Under the pieces are notes generated by a model. The model was not told the origin of the DNA. It did not search any database and saw only the letters and a program-made list of their open reading frames with translations. From an uncultured Armatimonadota bacterium (GTDB lineage Bacteria > Armatimonadota > Fimbriimonadia > Fimbriimonadales > Fimbriimonadaceae), in the NCBI GenBank assembly GCA_903904815.1, contig CAIVDU010000071.1, positions 124,001 to 188,000 on the forward strand: 64,000 bases of DNA, written 5' to 3'. Both the position numbers and the translations under genes were made by a program. Below, piece by piece: positions 8,131 through 16,859 of this stretch (its first letter is position 1; each line of letters starts with the position of its first letter).

Positions 8131-9024
8131 TCAAGATTGTACCGCCAGCGGCTCGAGCGGACGCGCTAGGATGATGCCAGTGTTTGCCTTGGACCACCTA
8201 AAATCGCGGCTGAAGTCGATTGGCTCCAGCGTGACGCGCATATCGAGAGAAGAAGCGTCCATGAAATGGAGCTTTTCCTCAGCGTCTCGGAAACACATTC
8301 CGGTGTGCCCGATGTCGATTCCTGAGTGAGTGGTACAGACTCCGACGATATCGCCGGTCTGAAGCAAGTGCTGTGCGTCCGCAATTCGATCCAAGGGCAA
8401 GAACCACTTTTCTCGACCATTGACGGCGTCTTCCATCGCCTTTATTTTCGGGATTAGCTCCGGGTTTGCCTTGAGAAGTCGATACGATTCGGGGTGCGCG
8501 CTCATGAAACCGACCTTTTGAGCGAACCGTTCTGCTCCGGGAAGATGCGGCGTTAGGTCTCGGATCACGCCCTTTCTGGCATTGTCGTAAAACCAATCCG
8601 TGGTGTAGTGCAATCGGGAGGTGTAATCCGTCAGATGACCACCGCGGTACCGGGTAAGTCGGATTTGGCGCAATAAATCATCCGGGCTCGACCCTCCGAG
8701 TTTCAGCATGCGAGCGACGTCGAGGGTCGACTCGAAGAACGTCACGCAATCCAGTCCTTCGAGGTTGCAAGACACGATCTCGCGGTGATCGTCTAGTTCC
8801 AAGGTGTAGGCAACGTAGGGGGTGTCGATAAATTCACGCGCGATTGCTCCCATCAGTGACGACATCGGCCAAGTCCGCCACCCATGGGCATCCGCTTTTG
8901 CGACGATTCGATTGAACACGCCCAGGCCGACGAACTTCTTAGGGGGTGGCGGGGTCGCAAATGCCAGTAACGGACTAGAAAAGGGAGCAAGTGCGGCGAA
9001 GCGCAACACGTCTCGACGCGTCAT
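8131..9024 (-). CDS. DUF1460 family protein (putative cell-wall amidase), Tat-type signal
   Basis: About 297 aa. The N-terminus TRRDVLRFAALA followed by a hydrophobic stretch is a likely twin-arginine export signal. The DUF1460 hallmark GLDCVTFFE (catalytic-type Cys) lies near residue 90, and an H-T-G segment (GIDIGHTGMCF) supplies a candidate histidine; this arrangement is like NlpC/P60-type papain-fold amidases. Members are annotated as N-acetylmuramoyl-L-alanine amidase-like. I prefer ATG 9024, which places the RR motif at residues 3-4; a TTG at 9039 abuts the upstream stop codon. The gene follows the SDR gene directly. Confidence 0.82.
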   Translation of the reverse strand: MTRRDVLRFAALAPFSSPLLAFATPPPPKKFVGLGVFNRIVAKADAHGWRTWPMSSLMGAIAREFIDTPYVAYTLELDDHREIVSCNLEGLDCVTFFESTLDVARMLKLGGSSPDDLLRQIRLTRYRGGHLTDYTSRLHYTTDWFYDNARKGVIRDLTPHLPGAERFAQKVGFMSAHPESYRLLKANPELIPKIKAMEDAVNGREKWFLPLDRIADAQHLLQTGDIVGVCTTHSGIDIGHTGMCFRDAEEKLHFMDASSLDMRVTLEPIDFSRDFRWSKANTGIILARPLEPLAVQS

Positions 9025-9039
9025 CTCACCACGATACAA

Positions 9040-9948
9040 CTAAACGGGATGGAGAAGATCGACTACCGCCTCGTCGATCTTTGAAAACTGGAACTTGAAT
9101 CCGTGATCTAGCGCCACTTTGGGAACGACTCGTGCACTGTCAAGCAGAAGCGATGGGTCGGGGCCACCCAGCTTCGAGGCCAAATTGAGGGCAAACTTCG
9201 GCACTCGGGGCGCCCAAGGGCGGTGAGTGGCTTTCCGAAGAGCCTTCATAAGGTCAGCATTTTTGATAGCCTGGGGCGCCACCGCGTTTACGGGGCCGGA
9301 GATATCGGTCTCTAAGAGCCACTGGACTAAGCAGACCCAATCAAAAATGTGGATCCACGGCATCCACTGTTCCCCCGATCCCACGGGGCCGCCCAGATAA
9401 TCCCGAGTGACTTTCAGGAGCGATTCGAATGCGCCGCCGCCGCGACCCAATACGACCCCAGTTCGAAGTTGAACGCAACGTGTCGCCGGTAGATTGATCG
9501 CCTTTGTTGCTTCCTCCCACGCGGAGCAAACGCTTGGGAGAAATCCAACGCCAATCCGCTTGGATTCGTCCAGGGGTTCATTCTCGCGGTCACCGTAGAT
9601 TCCAGTGGCGCTGGCGTTAATCCACACTTTGGGCGGACTGGCGCATTTGGCAATCGCTTCCCCAATCGCGCGGGTGCTATTAACTCGCGAGTCCAGGATC
9701 AGTTTCTTGTTCGCCTCGGTCCAAGGAACGCTGATCGATTGTCCCGAAAGATTTATCACCGCGTCGGAACCGTCGATCTCGTTCGCCAGGTCTGGCACCG
9801 CCAATCCGTTCCAGACGGTCACCTTGGTCTTGATCCGGGTGTGCGTCTTACGTGAAAACACGACGACCTCGTGACCAGTAAGTTCTAACGCCCTGGTCAG
9901 CACACGTCCGAGAAAACCAGTGCCGCCCGCGATGACAATTCTTCCCAT
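9040..9948 (-). CDS. TIGR01777-type (SDR39U1) epimerase family protein
   Basis: 302 aa. The N-terminal Rossmann motif is IAGGTGFLGRVL, with the family blocks VINLSGQSI, a WINASATGIYGD active-site region, RTGVVLGRGGGA and WIHIFDWV. The C-terminal DUF1731-like segment ends in FKFQFSKIDEAVVDLL. The substrate of this extended/atypical SDR family is unknown; E. coli YfcH belongs to it. The DUF1460 gene starts within about 15 nt downstream, so the two are probably co-transcribed. Confidence 0.93.
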   Translation of the reverse strand: MGRIVIAGGTGFLGRVLTRALELTGHEVVVFSRKTHTRIKTKVTVWNGLAVPDLANEIDGSDAVINLSGQSISVPWTEANKKLILDSRVNSTRAIGEAIAKCASPPKVWINASATGIYGDRENEPLDESKRIGVGFLPSVCSAWEEATKAINLPATRCVQLRTGVVLGRGGGAFESLLKVTRDYLGGPVGSGEQWMPWIHIFDWVCLVQWLLETDISGPVNAVAPQAIKNADLMKALRKATHRPWAPRVPKFALNLASKLGGPDPSLLLDSARVVPKVALDHGFKFQFSKIDEAVVDLLHPV

Positions 9949-9981
9949 TAATGTTGGTCTACTCGAAGCGGAGCGAAATTG

Positions 9982-10263
9982 TTAGAACCATTCCCTGCGT
10001 CCGCGGACATATTGGAAGTAGAAGTCGGTATCGGACCGAGTCAGATAGATAATCCCCTCAATGAAGGAGACGAGGTGCAGCCCTCCTAGCAGGATTCCTC
10101 CGATTCCGAAGACGAAGCTCAGCAGAACTCCGATTCCGTAGAGAACAAGCATCGTGAGGCCAGCGCGGCGATATCCGAGAAAGAACTTGTGGACTCCGAA
10201 ATATCCCAGGAAGATCGCCAATAGACCAGCAGGGATCTTTTTGTCAGAACGCACGATACTCAT
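9982..10263 (-). CDS. TM2 domain membrane protein
   Basis: 93 aa with the TM2 pattern: GLLAIFLGYFGVHKFFLGY, then a second hydrophobic segment with Gly-rich turns (GIGGILLGG). The function of TM2 proteins in bacteria is unknown. It is 33 nt upstream of the SDR39U1-type gene on the same strand and may head that operon. An AAAGAAG lies just before the ATG. Confidence 0.85.
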   Translation of the reverse strand: MSIVRSDKKIPAGLLAIFLGYFGVHKFFLGYRRAGLTMLVLYGIGVLLSFVFGIGGILLGGLHLVSFIEGIIYLTRSDTDFYFQYVRGRREWF

Positions 10264-10357
10264 AACTTCTTTGCAGTCTCCATTACGAAGACGGATGCAG
10301 AATCAATTCTGGTCGAGATTGGGCAGTTTGGCCCGAAGGACGCTCCGGCCAGGCCTG

Positions 10358-11332
10358 CTAATTCGCGAGGTTAGTCAAAATCTCCAACTCTCGTTCCCGG
10401 GACATTCCCGTGCGAGGGGGAATTTCATCGGTCGTTCCTCGCTTCCACTGAATCACGTCTTGGGCAGTGTCGAGCAGCTTTCTATAGCCGAGGCTCTTTG
10501 AGATTGCCTTATCGCTTGAGACCGAAAACAGTTTGTCTTCGCCCGGAGGAACCGCGAGCGGCAAATCCTGCCATAGCTTCACGCCGGCATTTTCCAAAAC
10601 CTCAATATCGGTCAAGACGGATTCGACGCCTGGGTTGAGGCTGTGACACGTGGTGATCATCTCGCCAAAGTTCGACAAAGGACCGGCGGCATTAAATGCG
10701 CCAGACAGCCCTTGCTCTGCGCCAGAGACCATGAATTCCCCGAGGTCTCGAGCATCGATTAGCTGGAGGTTCGACTCCAATACATTTGGAACCAAAACCT
10801 GACCCCCGTTGGCAAATCGCATCACCCAGTAAGTGAATCGATTGGTCGGGTCGAACGAGCCGGCAACGATTCCGGGCCTTACAATAAAGGAACGGTCCCC
10901 AAAAACAGATTCGACTTCACGTTCGCAAAGAACCTTCAAGTAACCATAAGTCTGAGCGTTGATCTCCTTTGCTTCGGGATCGCCCAGGGGGACAAGGGGA
11001 GAGTCCTCGCCGGTGGGACCCTGATCACCGGTGTCATAAACGCTCACAGTAGAGACAAACAGGTAACGACCACAGCGGTCCGCGAGCGCGTCACAGGATT
11101 GCCGAAGGACACCTGGCGTGTAGGCAGAGCTGTCCATGACAACGTCCCAGTTCTGCTTGGCAACTCGATCTAGGTTTTCGGTCCGATCTCCAAGGACATC
11201 TTGAGCTCCCGTGATCGATCCTGTTCCCTTGCTGCCTCGATGGAACAACGTCACTTCGTGACCGGCACGAATCGCCGCCTCTGCAAAGTGCCGACCGACA
11301 AACTGCGTCCCACCTATCACCAGGATCTTCAT
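10358..11332 (-). CDS. NAD-dependent epimerase/dehydratase family protein (extended SDR)
   Basis: 324 aa. It begins KILVIGGTQFVGRHFAEAA, a Rossmann NAD(P) site, then DSSAYTPGVL and a VSTVSVYDTG strand with the YGYLKVLCE catalytic Tyr-x3-Lys. It resembles plant CSP41-like and bacterial isoflavone-reductase-like epimerases whose substrate is usually unassigned. A TAACCT -10-like hexamer ends 7 nt before the ATG, which suggests a leaderless transcript. Confidence 0.88.
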   Translation of the reverse strand: MKILVIGGTQFVGRHFAEAAIRAGHEVTLFHRGSKGTGSITGAQDVLGDRTENLDRVAKQNWDVVMDSSAYTPGVLRQSCDALADRCGRYLFVSTVSVYDTGDQGPTGEDSPLVPLGDPEAKEINAQTYGYLKVLCEREVESVFGDRSFIVRPGIVAGSFDPTNRFTYWVMRFANGGQVLVPNVLESNLQLIDARDLGEFMVSGAEQGLSGAFNAAGPLSNFGEMITTCHSLNPGVESVLTDIEVLENAGVKLWQDLPLAVPPGEDKLFSVSSDKAISKSLGYRKLLDTAQDVIQWKRGTTDEIPPRTGMSRERELEILTNLAN

Positions 11333-11339
11333 AGGCCAA

Positions 11340-11345
11340 AGGTTA
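11340..11345 (-). promoter_or_regulatory. -10 element TAACCT of the SDR gene
   Basis: Read on the minus strand, TAACCT ends 7 nt before the ATG at 11332. It is one of ten examples with this geometry. Confidence 0.5.
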
Positions 11346-11396
11346 GCCTATCAGAGTGGGCGCTGATGCAGTCCGGTGAACTGACATAGAGCTTTA

Positions 11397-11428
11397 AAGT
11401 TGGCAGTCCGGAATCGGACTACCAACTT
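11397..11428 (-). terminator. Hairpin terminator after the PEP-CTERM-like gene
   Basis: A 14-bp stem with one mismatch (11397-11410 with 11415-11428) and a 4-nt loop, starting 3 nt beyond the stop codon at 11431. On the minus strand the stem is followed by a short T-containing tract (CTTTAAAG). Confidence 0.7.
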
Positions 11429-11430
11429 CA

Positions 11431-11754
11431 TCAAGCTCGGGAGATCATGCGACGTAGGTGAAGCAGTGGCATCACTCCGAGCACAAGGAGTGCCACCGCG
11501 CTTGGATCCCCCGCTGGCTCGGAGTCATTTGGTTCGTTTGGCGCAGTTGGGTGGTAGGCAGCCACCAAGTGACCGGGTTCACCCCGAATTCCCGCGTAAC
11601 TCGGTCGGTGGAGCGGCGAACTGGTCGATACCTGCTTCGCACCGCTCGACAAACTGCCGGCCACGAAGTTGTTCAGTGGCAAGTCTGCGTGAACTCCAAA
11701 TGTGAGTCCCAGTGCCATGGTGGCCATCGCCATTCCTAATCCTAACTTGCGCAT
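11431..11754 (-). CDS. Secreted small protein with PEP-CTERM-like tail
   Basis: 107 aa with a clear signal peptide (MRKLGLGMAMATMALGLTFG) cleaved near HAD. A low-complexity Ser/Pro middle follows. The end has the tripartite look of a PEP-CTERM sorting signal: an EP-containing motif (SEPAGDPS), a hydrophobic stretch (AVALLVLGVMPLL) and a basic end (HLRRMISRA). Such proteins are processed by exosortase in Gram-negative, exopolysaccharide-making bacteria. No exosortase gene is in the window. The middle has no recognised domain. Confidence 0.55.
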   Translation of the reverse strand: MRKLGLGMAMATMALGLTFGVHADLPLNNFVAGSLSSGAKQVSTSSPLHRPSYAGIRGEPGHLVAAYHPTAPNEPNDSEPAGDPSAVALLVLGVMPLLHLRRMISRA

Positions 11755-12316
11755 CTTGAGAGGGTTTTCCCATGTACTTCGGCGATTCTCACGCGCAAAA
11801 GTGCAGGCCGACGCAAAGCTCTCGCTGGATTACGGGCAAAACGCGAGAGTTGGTTCATCAAGAAAAGCCCTAACCCTGATATGAAAGCTTGCAGCTAACA
11901 TGACCGGGGCGCTCACCATCGGGGATTAAAGCAGGATTCACTCGAATCCCATCCGGCCGCTAACTGCAGACTGCGAACTAAATACTCTCATAGCAGTTGG
12001 CAGCGGACACTTAGCAGTCGGAACGGATTCTAGGGATGCCTATTTTCATTCCTGGCTGCGGACGCCCCCGCTCATGTTTGCGAACAAGTTGATTCACGAG
12101 AACCTCTCCAGCAACTTCGCGAGGCCCGGTTCCGCCGCTTTCCGGGCTGCTCGTGTCGACATTGTCAGCGGCTACGGAGTCAGTTGCGACGCGATTTGGT
12201 TGCAGCGCGAAGTGGGCCCGTCGATTGAAGAGCTTTCCCCGACGCACGGAACAGAGTCGCGGGACCCGATTGCGGGCGCGACTCTTGAATTTCCTGCCCT
12301 CCGAAAGGAGGGGTGG
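11755..12316. other. 562-nt intergenic region with heptad arrays
   Basis: No supportable gene. Short frames here (12011-12247 minus and the start of a plus-strand frame at 12074) have no family pattern. The region holds a pair of oppositely oriented heptad arrays (11957-12022) and a small CCCTCC-GAAA-GGAGGG hairpin (12297-12312) beyond the stop codon of the SRPBCC gene. Confidence 0.5.
11957..12022. repeat. Two heptad arrays in inverted orientation
   Basis: On the plus strand, units CCGCTAA, CTGCAGA, CTGCGAA, CTAAATA and CTCTCAT run in 7-nt phase from 11957 to 11991. Immediately after, the minus strand carries CTGCTAA, GTGTCCG, CTGCCAA and CTGCTAT in the same phase. CAGACTGCGAACT (13 nt) is shared exactly with the array at 6667. 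The inverted layout could fold as a hairpin. Confidence 0.55.
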
Positions 12317-13060
12317 TCACTGAAGCGAGGTCGAGATGGTGATGCTGGTCACCGTGTTTTCCAACTCGATCGCGCGCCCGACCTCCATGATTTCCTTGAA
12401 TCGAAAGAGTGCCCGCTCGATCTGCCGTTGGGGATCGACGTGGAATTGTTTTCCCAACCAGATGCCGAGTGCGTCTGCCGGGGGATCATAACGAACCTTG
12501 ATTCTCACTCTCGTGACTCCTTCACCGACGGCGTCGAAGTGCACGGAGCCGGCGTGATCGATGCCTGAGCCCTCAAGGGTCTCCCAGGCAATCAGGCCGT
12601 CGGGAATGTCGTTGATGACCTTGGATTTCCACTTGATTACCGTGCCCAGAGGAGCTCTTGCCACCCACTCCGACACCTCGTCGTCAACTTCGTGTACTGA
12701 GATTAGGTGGTCCATGATCACAGCCAGGTTCTCGAAGTTGCGCCAAATGCGATAGAGGTCAGAGGGAGAGCGATGAATCCTAATCTGAGCCACCGCAGTG
12801 GCATTCTGCCTTCCAATACCGGTTGGGGTTTCCGCGAGGTGCAGCCCCAACGCACGATAGACCGGGGCATATCCCTTCTGACCCCGGTAGAGCATTCCTA
12901 GACCGGCCATCTTCATCAGCGTGCCGCCCACGCCGCGGCGCCGATAGCCTGACGCAATCAGAATTCCACCAGTGAGCAGTGCCGCAACGTGCTCAATATC
13001 CGCCACGTTGATCTCGATTTTTTCCTTTCTCGCACGCGTTATCACACAGCACTTGACCAT
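12317..13060 (-). CDS. Membrane-anchored SRPBCC (polyketide cyclase/dehydrase-like) protein
   Basis: 247 aa. Residues ~20-65 form a Gly-rich hydrophobic hairpin (VAALLTGGILIASGYRRRGVGG, then GLGMLYRGQKGYAPVYRALG) like the membrane segment often fused to this family. Residues ~95-230 are an SRPBCC/START-like domain (IRIHRSPSDLYRIWRNFENL, then a HVDPQRQIERALFRFKEIME helix). The ligand is unknown. I chose ATG 13060, which has AAGGA 10 nt upstream; the longer frame to 13348 overlaps the divergent neighbour and its extra residues look like antisense noise. Confidence 0.78.
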   Translation of the reverse strand: MVKCCVITRARKEKIEINVADIEHVAALLTGGILIASGYRRRGVGGTLMKMAGLGMLYRGQKGYAPVYRALGLHLAETPTGIGRQNATAVAQIRIHRSPSDLYRIWRNFENLAVIMDHLISVHEVDDEVSEWVARAPLGTVIKWKSKVINDIPDGLIAWETLEGSGIDHAGSVHFDAVGEGVTRVRIKVRYDPPADALGIWLGKQFHVDPQRQIERALFRFKEIMEVGRAIELENTVTSITISTSLQ

Positions 13061-13203
13061 CGCACTTGAGTCCTTGTTCTTGAGATTTATGGCGAATAGA
13101 GATCGATTGCATTTTTCGGGCACTAAGATTGGTCCACTGCACGTATATTTCTCAGTCCAGAGCATGTGAATGAGTGGGGGTCGCCCCGCGATAGGAGGAA
13201 GAA

Positions 13204-14256
13204 ATGTCGTTCTCGTCTGCGCTTTTCGCCACTTCGACGCTTGCGTTAGCCCTCGTGACGCAGGCTCAAGAACCCACTTTCGACGTTCAGGTCGCGGTGC
13301 CCACTGCGGCCGCAGCAGTTGGCTCTGCCACCTCGAATCTCGACCCACAGAGCACGGACGGTCGCACGTCCATCGAGTTTCTGAACGCCAGCATCACGGA
13401 CGTCCTCAATTTTCTCAAAGATAAGGGTTTCAACTATGTGGTTCAGGATATGGATGTTCCGGCATCCAAGACGGTCACGCTCAGCATCAAGGATCGGCCA
13501 CTGAAGGAAATTGCGGATGCGGTCGCGACGAGCCTCGGTGGGCACTGGATCAACCGTAACGGAGTCCATATCTTTTCCAAAGATGCGTACGACTCCTTTA
13601 AGACCGTTAACCCAGAAGAGACCATTAAGACTGCCCAATCCCTGATCCAGTCGCTTAAGTCCTCCCCCGACCTTAAACTTCCCCAATCGCCCTCGTATAC
13701 CTTGCCAAAAGCCACTCAGCCCTGGACGGTGTACGCGTTTCCCAATGTTGAGTTTGGGGGCAAGAACTGGCAGTATCAACCAAAGGAGTTCTCGGCTCCA
13801 GGAAAAGGTTGGACGTGGGAGTCAAAGCAGTTTGGAGACTTCGATCAGGCGACGGAGGAGTTTCGAAAAAAAATGCAGGGTAGCGACGAGTTTAAGCAAA
13901 AGTGGTCCTACGAGTTTCAGTTCTATGCGAGTCCGTTGCCGAAAGCCATTCATCCCGCACCGCGCGTTTTCGTGAATCAGGCTCCATATCTCTATGTGCA
14001 TCCGACACCAAGGGGATTTGCTTTCCCGCATTCCCGTTACGGCATTCCGAGTCAGAACCTGAAAGTCCATACGACGTCAACAAGCGACCGATTATTCAGT
14101 TCTCTGACGCCTCATCAGAAGGCTCTTCAAAGCCAACGGGGGTATCTCCACTACTCGGAATTGTCTCCCGCTCAACAAAGAATTTTGACCAATCCCAACG
14201 GTCAGTTTGTGATCGAGTATCGATCGGGCGCCAAGCGATTGGTGATCAAAAACTAA
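13204..14256 (+). CDS. Secreted protein with an STN (secretin/TonB short N-terminal)-like domain
   Basis: 350 aa with a signal peptide (residues 1-21, ending AQEP). Residues ~55-120 match the STN-type alpha/beta pattern: IEFLNASITDVLNFLKDKGF, then VTLSIKDRPLKEIADAVATSLG and an HIFSK strand. The rest is Pro/Phe/Tyr/Lys-rich without a secretin barrel, so it is not a complete secretin. STN domains act in periplasmic protein-protein contacts. The start has a perfect AGGAGGAAGAA ribosome site, and a terminator follows. Confidence 0.72.
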   Translation: MSFSSALFATSTLALALVTQAQEPTFDVQVAVPTAAAAVGSATSNLDPQSTDGRTSIEFLNASITDVLNFLKDKGFNYVVQDMDVPASKTVTLSIKDRPLKEIADAVATSLGGHWINRNGVHIFSKDAYDSFKTVNPEETIKTAQSLIQSLKSSPDLKLPQSPSYTLPKATQPWTVYAFPNVEFGGKNWQYQPKEFSAPGKGWTWESKQFGDFDQATEEFRKKMQGSDEFKQKWSYEFQFYASPLPKAIHPAPRVFVNQAPYLYVHPTPRGFAFPHSRYGIPSQNLKVHTTSTSDRLFSSLTPHQKALQSQRGYLHYSELSPAQQRILTNPNGQFVIEYRSGAKRLVIKN

Positions 14257-14289
14257 GCACTGACTTACCACCTCTTCACACAAATTAAA

Positions 14290-14327
14290 CGTGCCGCTGG
14301 CCCTTGAGGCCAGCAGCACGCTCTTTT
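14290..14327 (+). terminator. Rho-independent terminator
   Basis: CGTGCCGCTGGCC pairs with GGCCAGCAGCACG (one mismatch) around a 5-nt loop, followed by CTCTTTT. It lies 33 nt past the STN-domain gene. Confidence 0.88.
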
Positions 14328-14347
14328 AGCGATACGGCTAGGTAACG

Positions 14348-15277
14348 CTAAGCGTGTATTGGAGATCCAAGCAAAGCGGTCTTCTTACCTACCTTCGCGA
14401 GCGCATCCAGCACGGTCGCCTCTTCCACTTCATTGAGCGGCACCAGAGGTAATCGGACGCTCTTGCAGTCGAAACCTTCCAGGCTCGTGGCGTACTTGAC
14501 GGGCACCGGGCTGGGAGCCGAGAACAGGGCCTTGATAACCGGGGCTAGCTTACGATGAATCGCCAGTGACTTCGCCGGGTCGGACGCGTAGGAGCTGATC
14601 AGTTCTTTGAGATCGGCGCCCACTACGTGAGCTGCCACGCTGACCAGTCCGTGCCCGCCGACGCTCAACACGGGCAGGGTGATCGCGTCATCTCCGCTAT
14701 AGACACGAAAGCCCTCGGGAGCGAGCGACGCCACCTCCGAGATCTGGGGGATGTTTCCGCTTGCCTCTTTGACGCCTACGATATTTGGAATCTCGGCCAA
14801 ACGAAGGAGCGTCGGTGTCTCAAGGTTAATCGCGCTTCGAGGAAAAATGTTGTAAAGGAGCACGGGCAAGCCGGTCTCTGCCGCAATCGTCGAAAAGTGC
14901 GCGTAAAGTCCGGCTTGCCCGGGACGGTTGTAGTAGGGATTGACCAGCATGATGCCGTGCGCGCCCCGCTTCTCGGCCTCCCGTGTCATGTGGATCGATT
15001 CGGCAGTGTTGTAGGATCCTGCGCCAAAAAGGATCGCCGCGCGATCACCGACCGCCTCAAGCGTGACCTCCAGGAGTTTGAGCTTCTCTTCCTCGGTCAA
15101 AGTCGGAGACTCGCCGGTCGTGCCGCTGATGACCAGCCCATCATTTTTCTGCTGGTCGACAAGGAAGGTGGCAAGTCGCGCCGCCTCGTCGTAGTTGACG
15201 CTTCCATCCGAATGGAATGGAGTGAGCATCGCCGTCAGCAGAGTGCCCCAGTCTCGGGGTCCAAAAAATGCGCCCAT
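14348..15277 (-). CDS. dapA: 4-hydroxy-tetrahydrodipicolinate synthase
   Basis: Condenses pyruvate with aspartate semialdehyde in lysine/meso-DAP synthesis. It has GTTGESPTL (pyruvate-binding), the catalytic Tyr in LLYNIFPRS and the Schiff-base Lys in GVKEASG. The usual YNVPGRTG stretch is YNIFPRSA here, which keeps the Arg. At 309 aa it is slightly long. It sits just beyond ftsZ on the same strand but behind a terminator, and has its own AGGTGA ribosome site. It supplies the DAP used by MurE, whose DNPR motif indicates meso-DAP. Confidence 0.95.
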   Translation of the reverse strand: MGAFFGPRDWGTLLTAMLTPFHSDGSVNYDEAARLATFLVDQQKNDGLVISGTTGESPTLTEEEKLKLLEVTLEAVGDRAAILFGAGSYNTAESIHMTREAEKRGAHGIMLVNPYYNRPGQAGLYAHFSTIAAETGLPVLLYNIFPRSAINLETPTLLRLAEIPNIVGVKEASGNIPQISEVASLAPEGFRVYSGDDAITLPVLSVGGHGLVSVAAHVVGADLKELISSYASDPAKSLAIHRKLAPVIKALFSAPSPVPVKYATSLEGFDCKSVRLPLVPLNEVEEATVLDALAKVGKKTALLGSPIHA

Positions 15278-15365
15278 GGTTCACCTGTTGTACCATCGGT
15301 CAGGCACTCCAACGGCGCACCCTAACATCTTTAGGGGAAATCCTCGCACGACTTACCTAATCAAA

Positions 15366-15410
15366 AAAAGAAAGATCCATCGCGAACGCATCGCAATGGA
15401 TCTTTCTTTT
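15366..15410 (-). terminator. Terminator after ftsZ (end of the dcw operon)
   Basis: A 15-bp perfect stem AAAAGAAAGATCCAT / ATGGATCTTTCTTTT around a 15-nt loop. On the minus strand it is followed by seven T; the stem is nearly symmetric and could work in both directions. Confidence 0.9.
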
Positions 15411-15432
15411 CGACTTCGAGTCGGTCGAGGAA

Positions 15433-16653
15433 CTAAGGTCTGGCTCGATGCTCTCGAATGAACGCCGGAATGTCTAAGTCCGAATCATCGAACACCTTGC
15501 CAGTGTCCACTGGCTGGCTACGGTTCGCCGCATTCGCCCTCGCTTGAGCGACGACCTCGGCGCTATTCGCCTGAGGAGCCACCACCACGTTCTGGGTGAC
15601 TGGGCTCGTAACCGGAGGTTGCGCTGTAATCGTTTGGGCTGCTGGTGTTGCGAAGGTGGCCTCAGCCACTTTTTTTCCCTCTCGCGAGTAAGGATTAAAT
15701 CCCGTTGCCAGAACCGAGACTCGGACGGTGCCATCCATCTCGGGATCGATGACCGTTCCAAAGAAGATGTTGGCTTCGTCGGCATCGCAGAGTTCTTGGA
15801 TGTACTGCAGAGCCTCGTTGACTTCCACGAGTGTGAGGTCCTCGCTGGACGTAACGTTGACGAGTAGTCCTTTCGCTCCGTGGATCGTCTGCTCTAGCAG
15901 CAGGGAGTTCGTCGCCGACTGGGCCGCCTGCAGAGCGCGCTGATCGCCTACGCCATAACCGATTCCCATGAGGGCAGGTCCCGCGTTCGACATGACGGCT
16001 CGCACGTCGGCAAAGTCGACGTTAATCTGTCCAGGAATCGTGATGATGTCGGAGATTCCCTGCACGCCTTGTCGCAACACATCGTCGGCGACCCGGAACG
16101 CATCCACGAGAGTCGTCTTGCGCTCCACCACACTCAGCAGTCGATCGTTAGGAATGGTGATGATCGTGTCGACGCGACCCATCAGACCGGTCACACCCTG
16201 GTCGGCAAGACGCTGTCTTCGTGGCCCCTCAAAGGTGAAAGGTCGAGTCACCACAGCCACGGTGAGCGCACCGATTTCGCGCGCCAAATCAGCAATCACC
16301 GGTGCTGCGCCGGTGCCCGTACCGCCGCCCATGCCGGCCGTAATGAAGACCATATCGGCGCCTTCCAGCACCTTTCGGATTTCGGTCTTCGACTCTTCAG
16401 CTGCGCTCTTACCGACTTCAGGGTTTCCACCGGCTCCGAGACCACGAGTGAGATTGGCCCCGAGTTGCACCTTACGAGAAGCGGAACTCAAATCTAAAAC
16501 TTGGACATCGGTATTCATGGCAATGAATTCCACGCCTTGAATGCCGCTTTCGATCATGCGCTGGACAGCGTTTGAGCCACCACCACCGACGCCGATGACC
16601 TTGATGATTGCGTTTTGAGAGCTCACGATATTCTTCCCTACGTTACGTGCCAC
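15433..16653 (-). CDS. ftsZ: Cell division protein FtsZ
   Basis: Tubulin-like GTPase of the Z ring. The GTP-binding signature GGGTGTG is at residues 109-115, the N-terminal Rossmann loop [10 protein letters not shown] near 21-30, and the T7-loop region [11 protein letters not shown] is intact. A variable Gln/Ala/Val linker (~320-390) leads to the conserved C-terminal peptide [12 protein letters not shown], the docking site for FtsA and other partners. The start is GTG 16653. A 206-nt gap separates it from ftsA; a TACAAT hexamer at 16667-16672 may provide a separate promoter. Confidence 0.98.
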   Translation of the reverse strand: MARNVGKNIVSSQNAIIKVIGVGGGGSNAVQRMIESGIQGVEFIAMNTDVQVLDLSSASRKVQLGANLTRGLGAGGNPEVGKSAAEESKTEIRKVLEGADMVFITAGMGGGTGTGAAPVIADLAREIGALTVAVVTRPFTFEGPRRQRLADQGVTGLMGRVDTIITIPNDRLLSVVERKTTLVDAFRVADDVLRQGVQGISDIITIPGQINVDFADVRAVMSNAGPALMGIGYGVGDQRALQAAQSATNSLLLEQTIHGAKGLLVNVTSSEDLTLVEVNEALQYIQELCDADEANIFFGTVIDPEMDGTVRVSVLATGFNPYSREGKKVAEATFATPAAQTITAQPPVTSPVTQNVVVAPQANSAEVVAQARANAANRSQPVDTGKVFDDSDLDIPAFIREHRARP

Positions 16654-16859
16654 GGTTAAGGCCCTTATTGTAAGCGTATCGCTAGTCGGAATGGTTGTGG
16701 ATAACTTGGGGATTGAGGGGAAAAGTTACCATATGAGAGCATATTGCTATCATTCTGCCGTCTTGAACTTGGATGCGGGCGTATGCAGGCTTGCAGCGCG
16801 CTAGCATCTCGATGTGCGGCGTCAATCCTATGTCGATCGCGTGATGCACAGGATAGGCG

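Noticed and set aside
12074-12568. 164-codon plus-strand frame
   Set aside because: Its second half is antisense to the SRPBCC gene and its first half shows no protein-family pattern.
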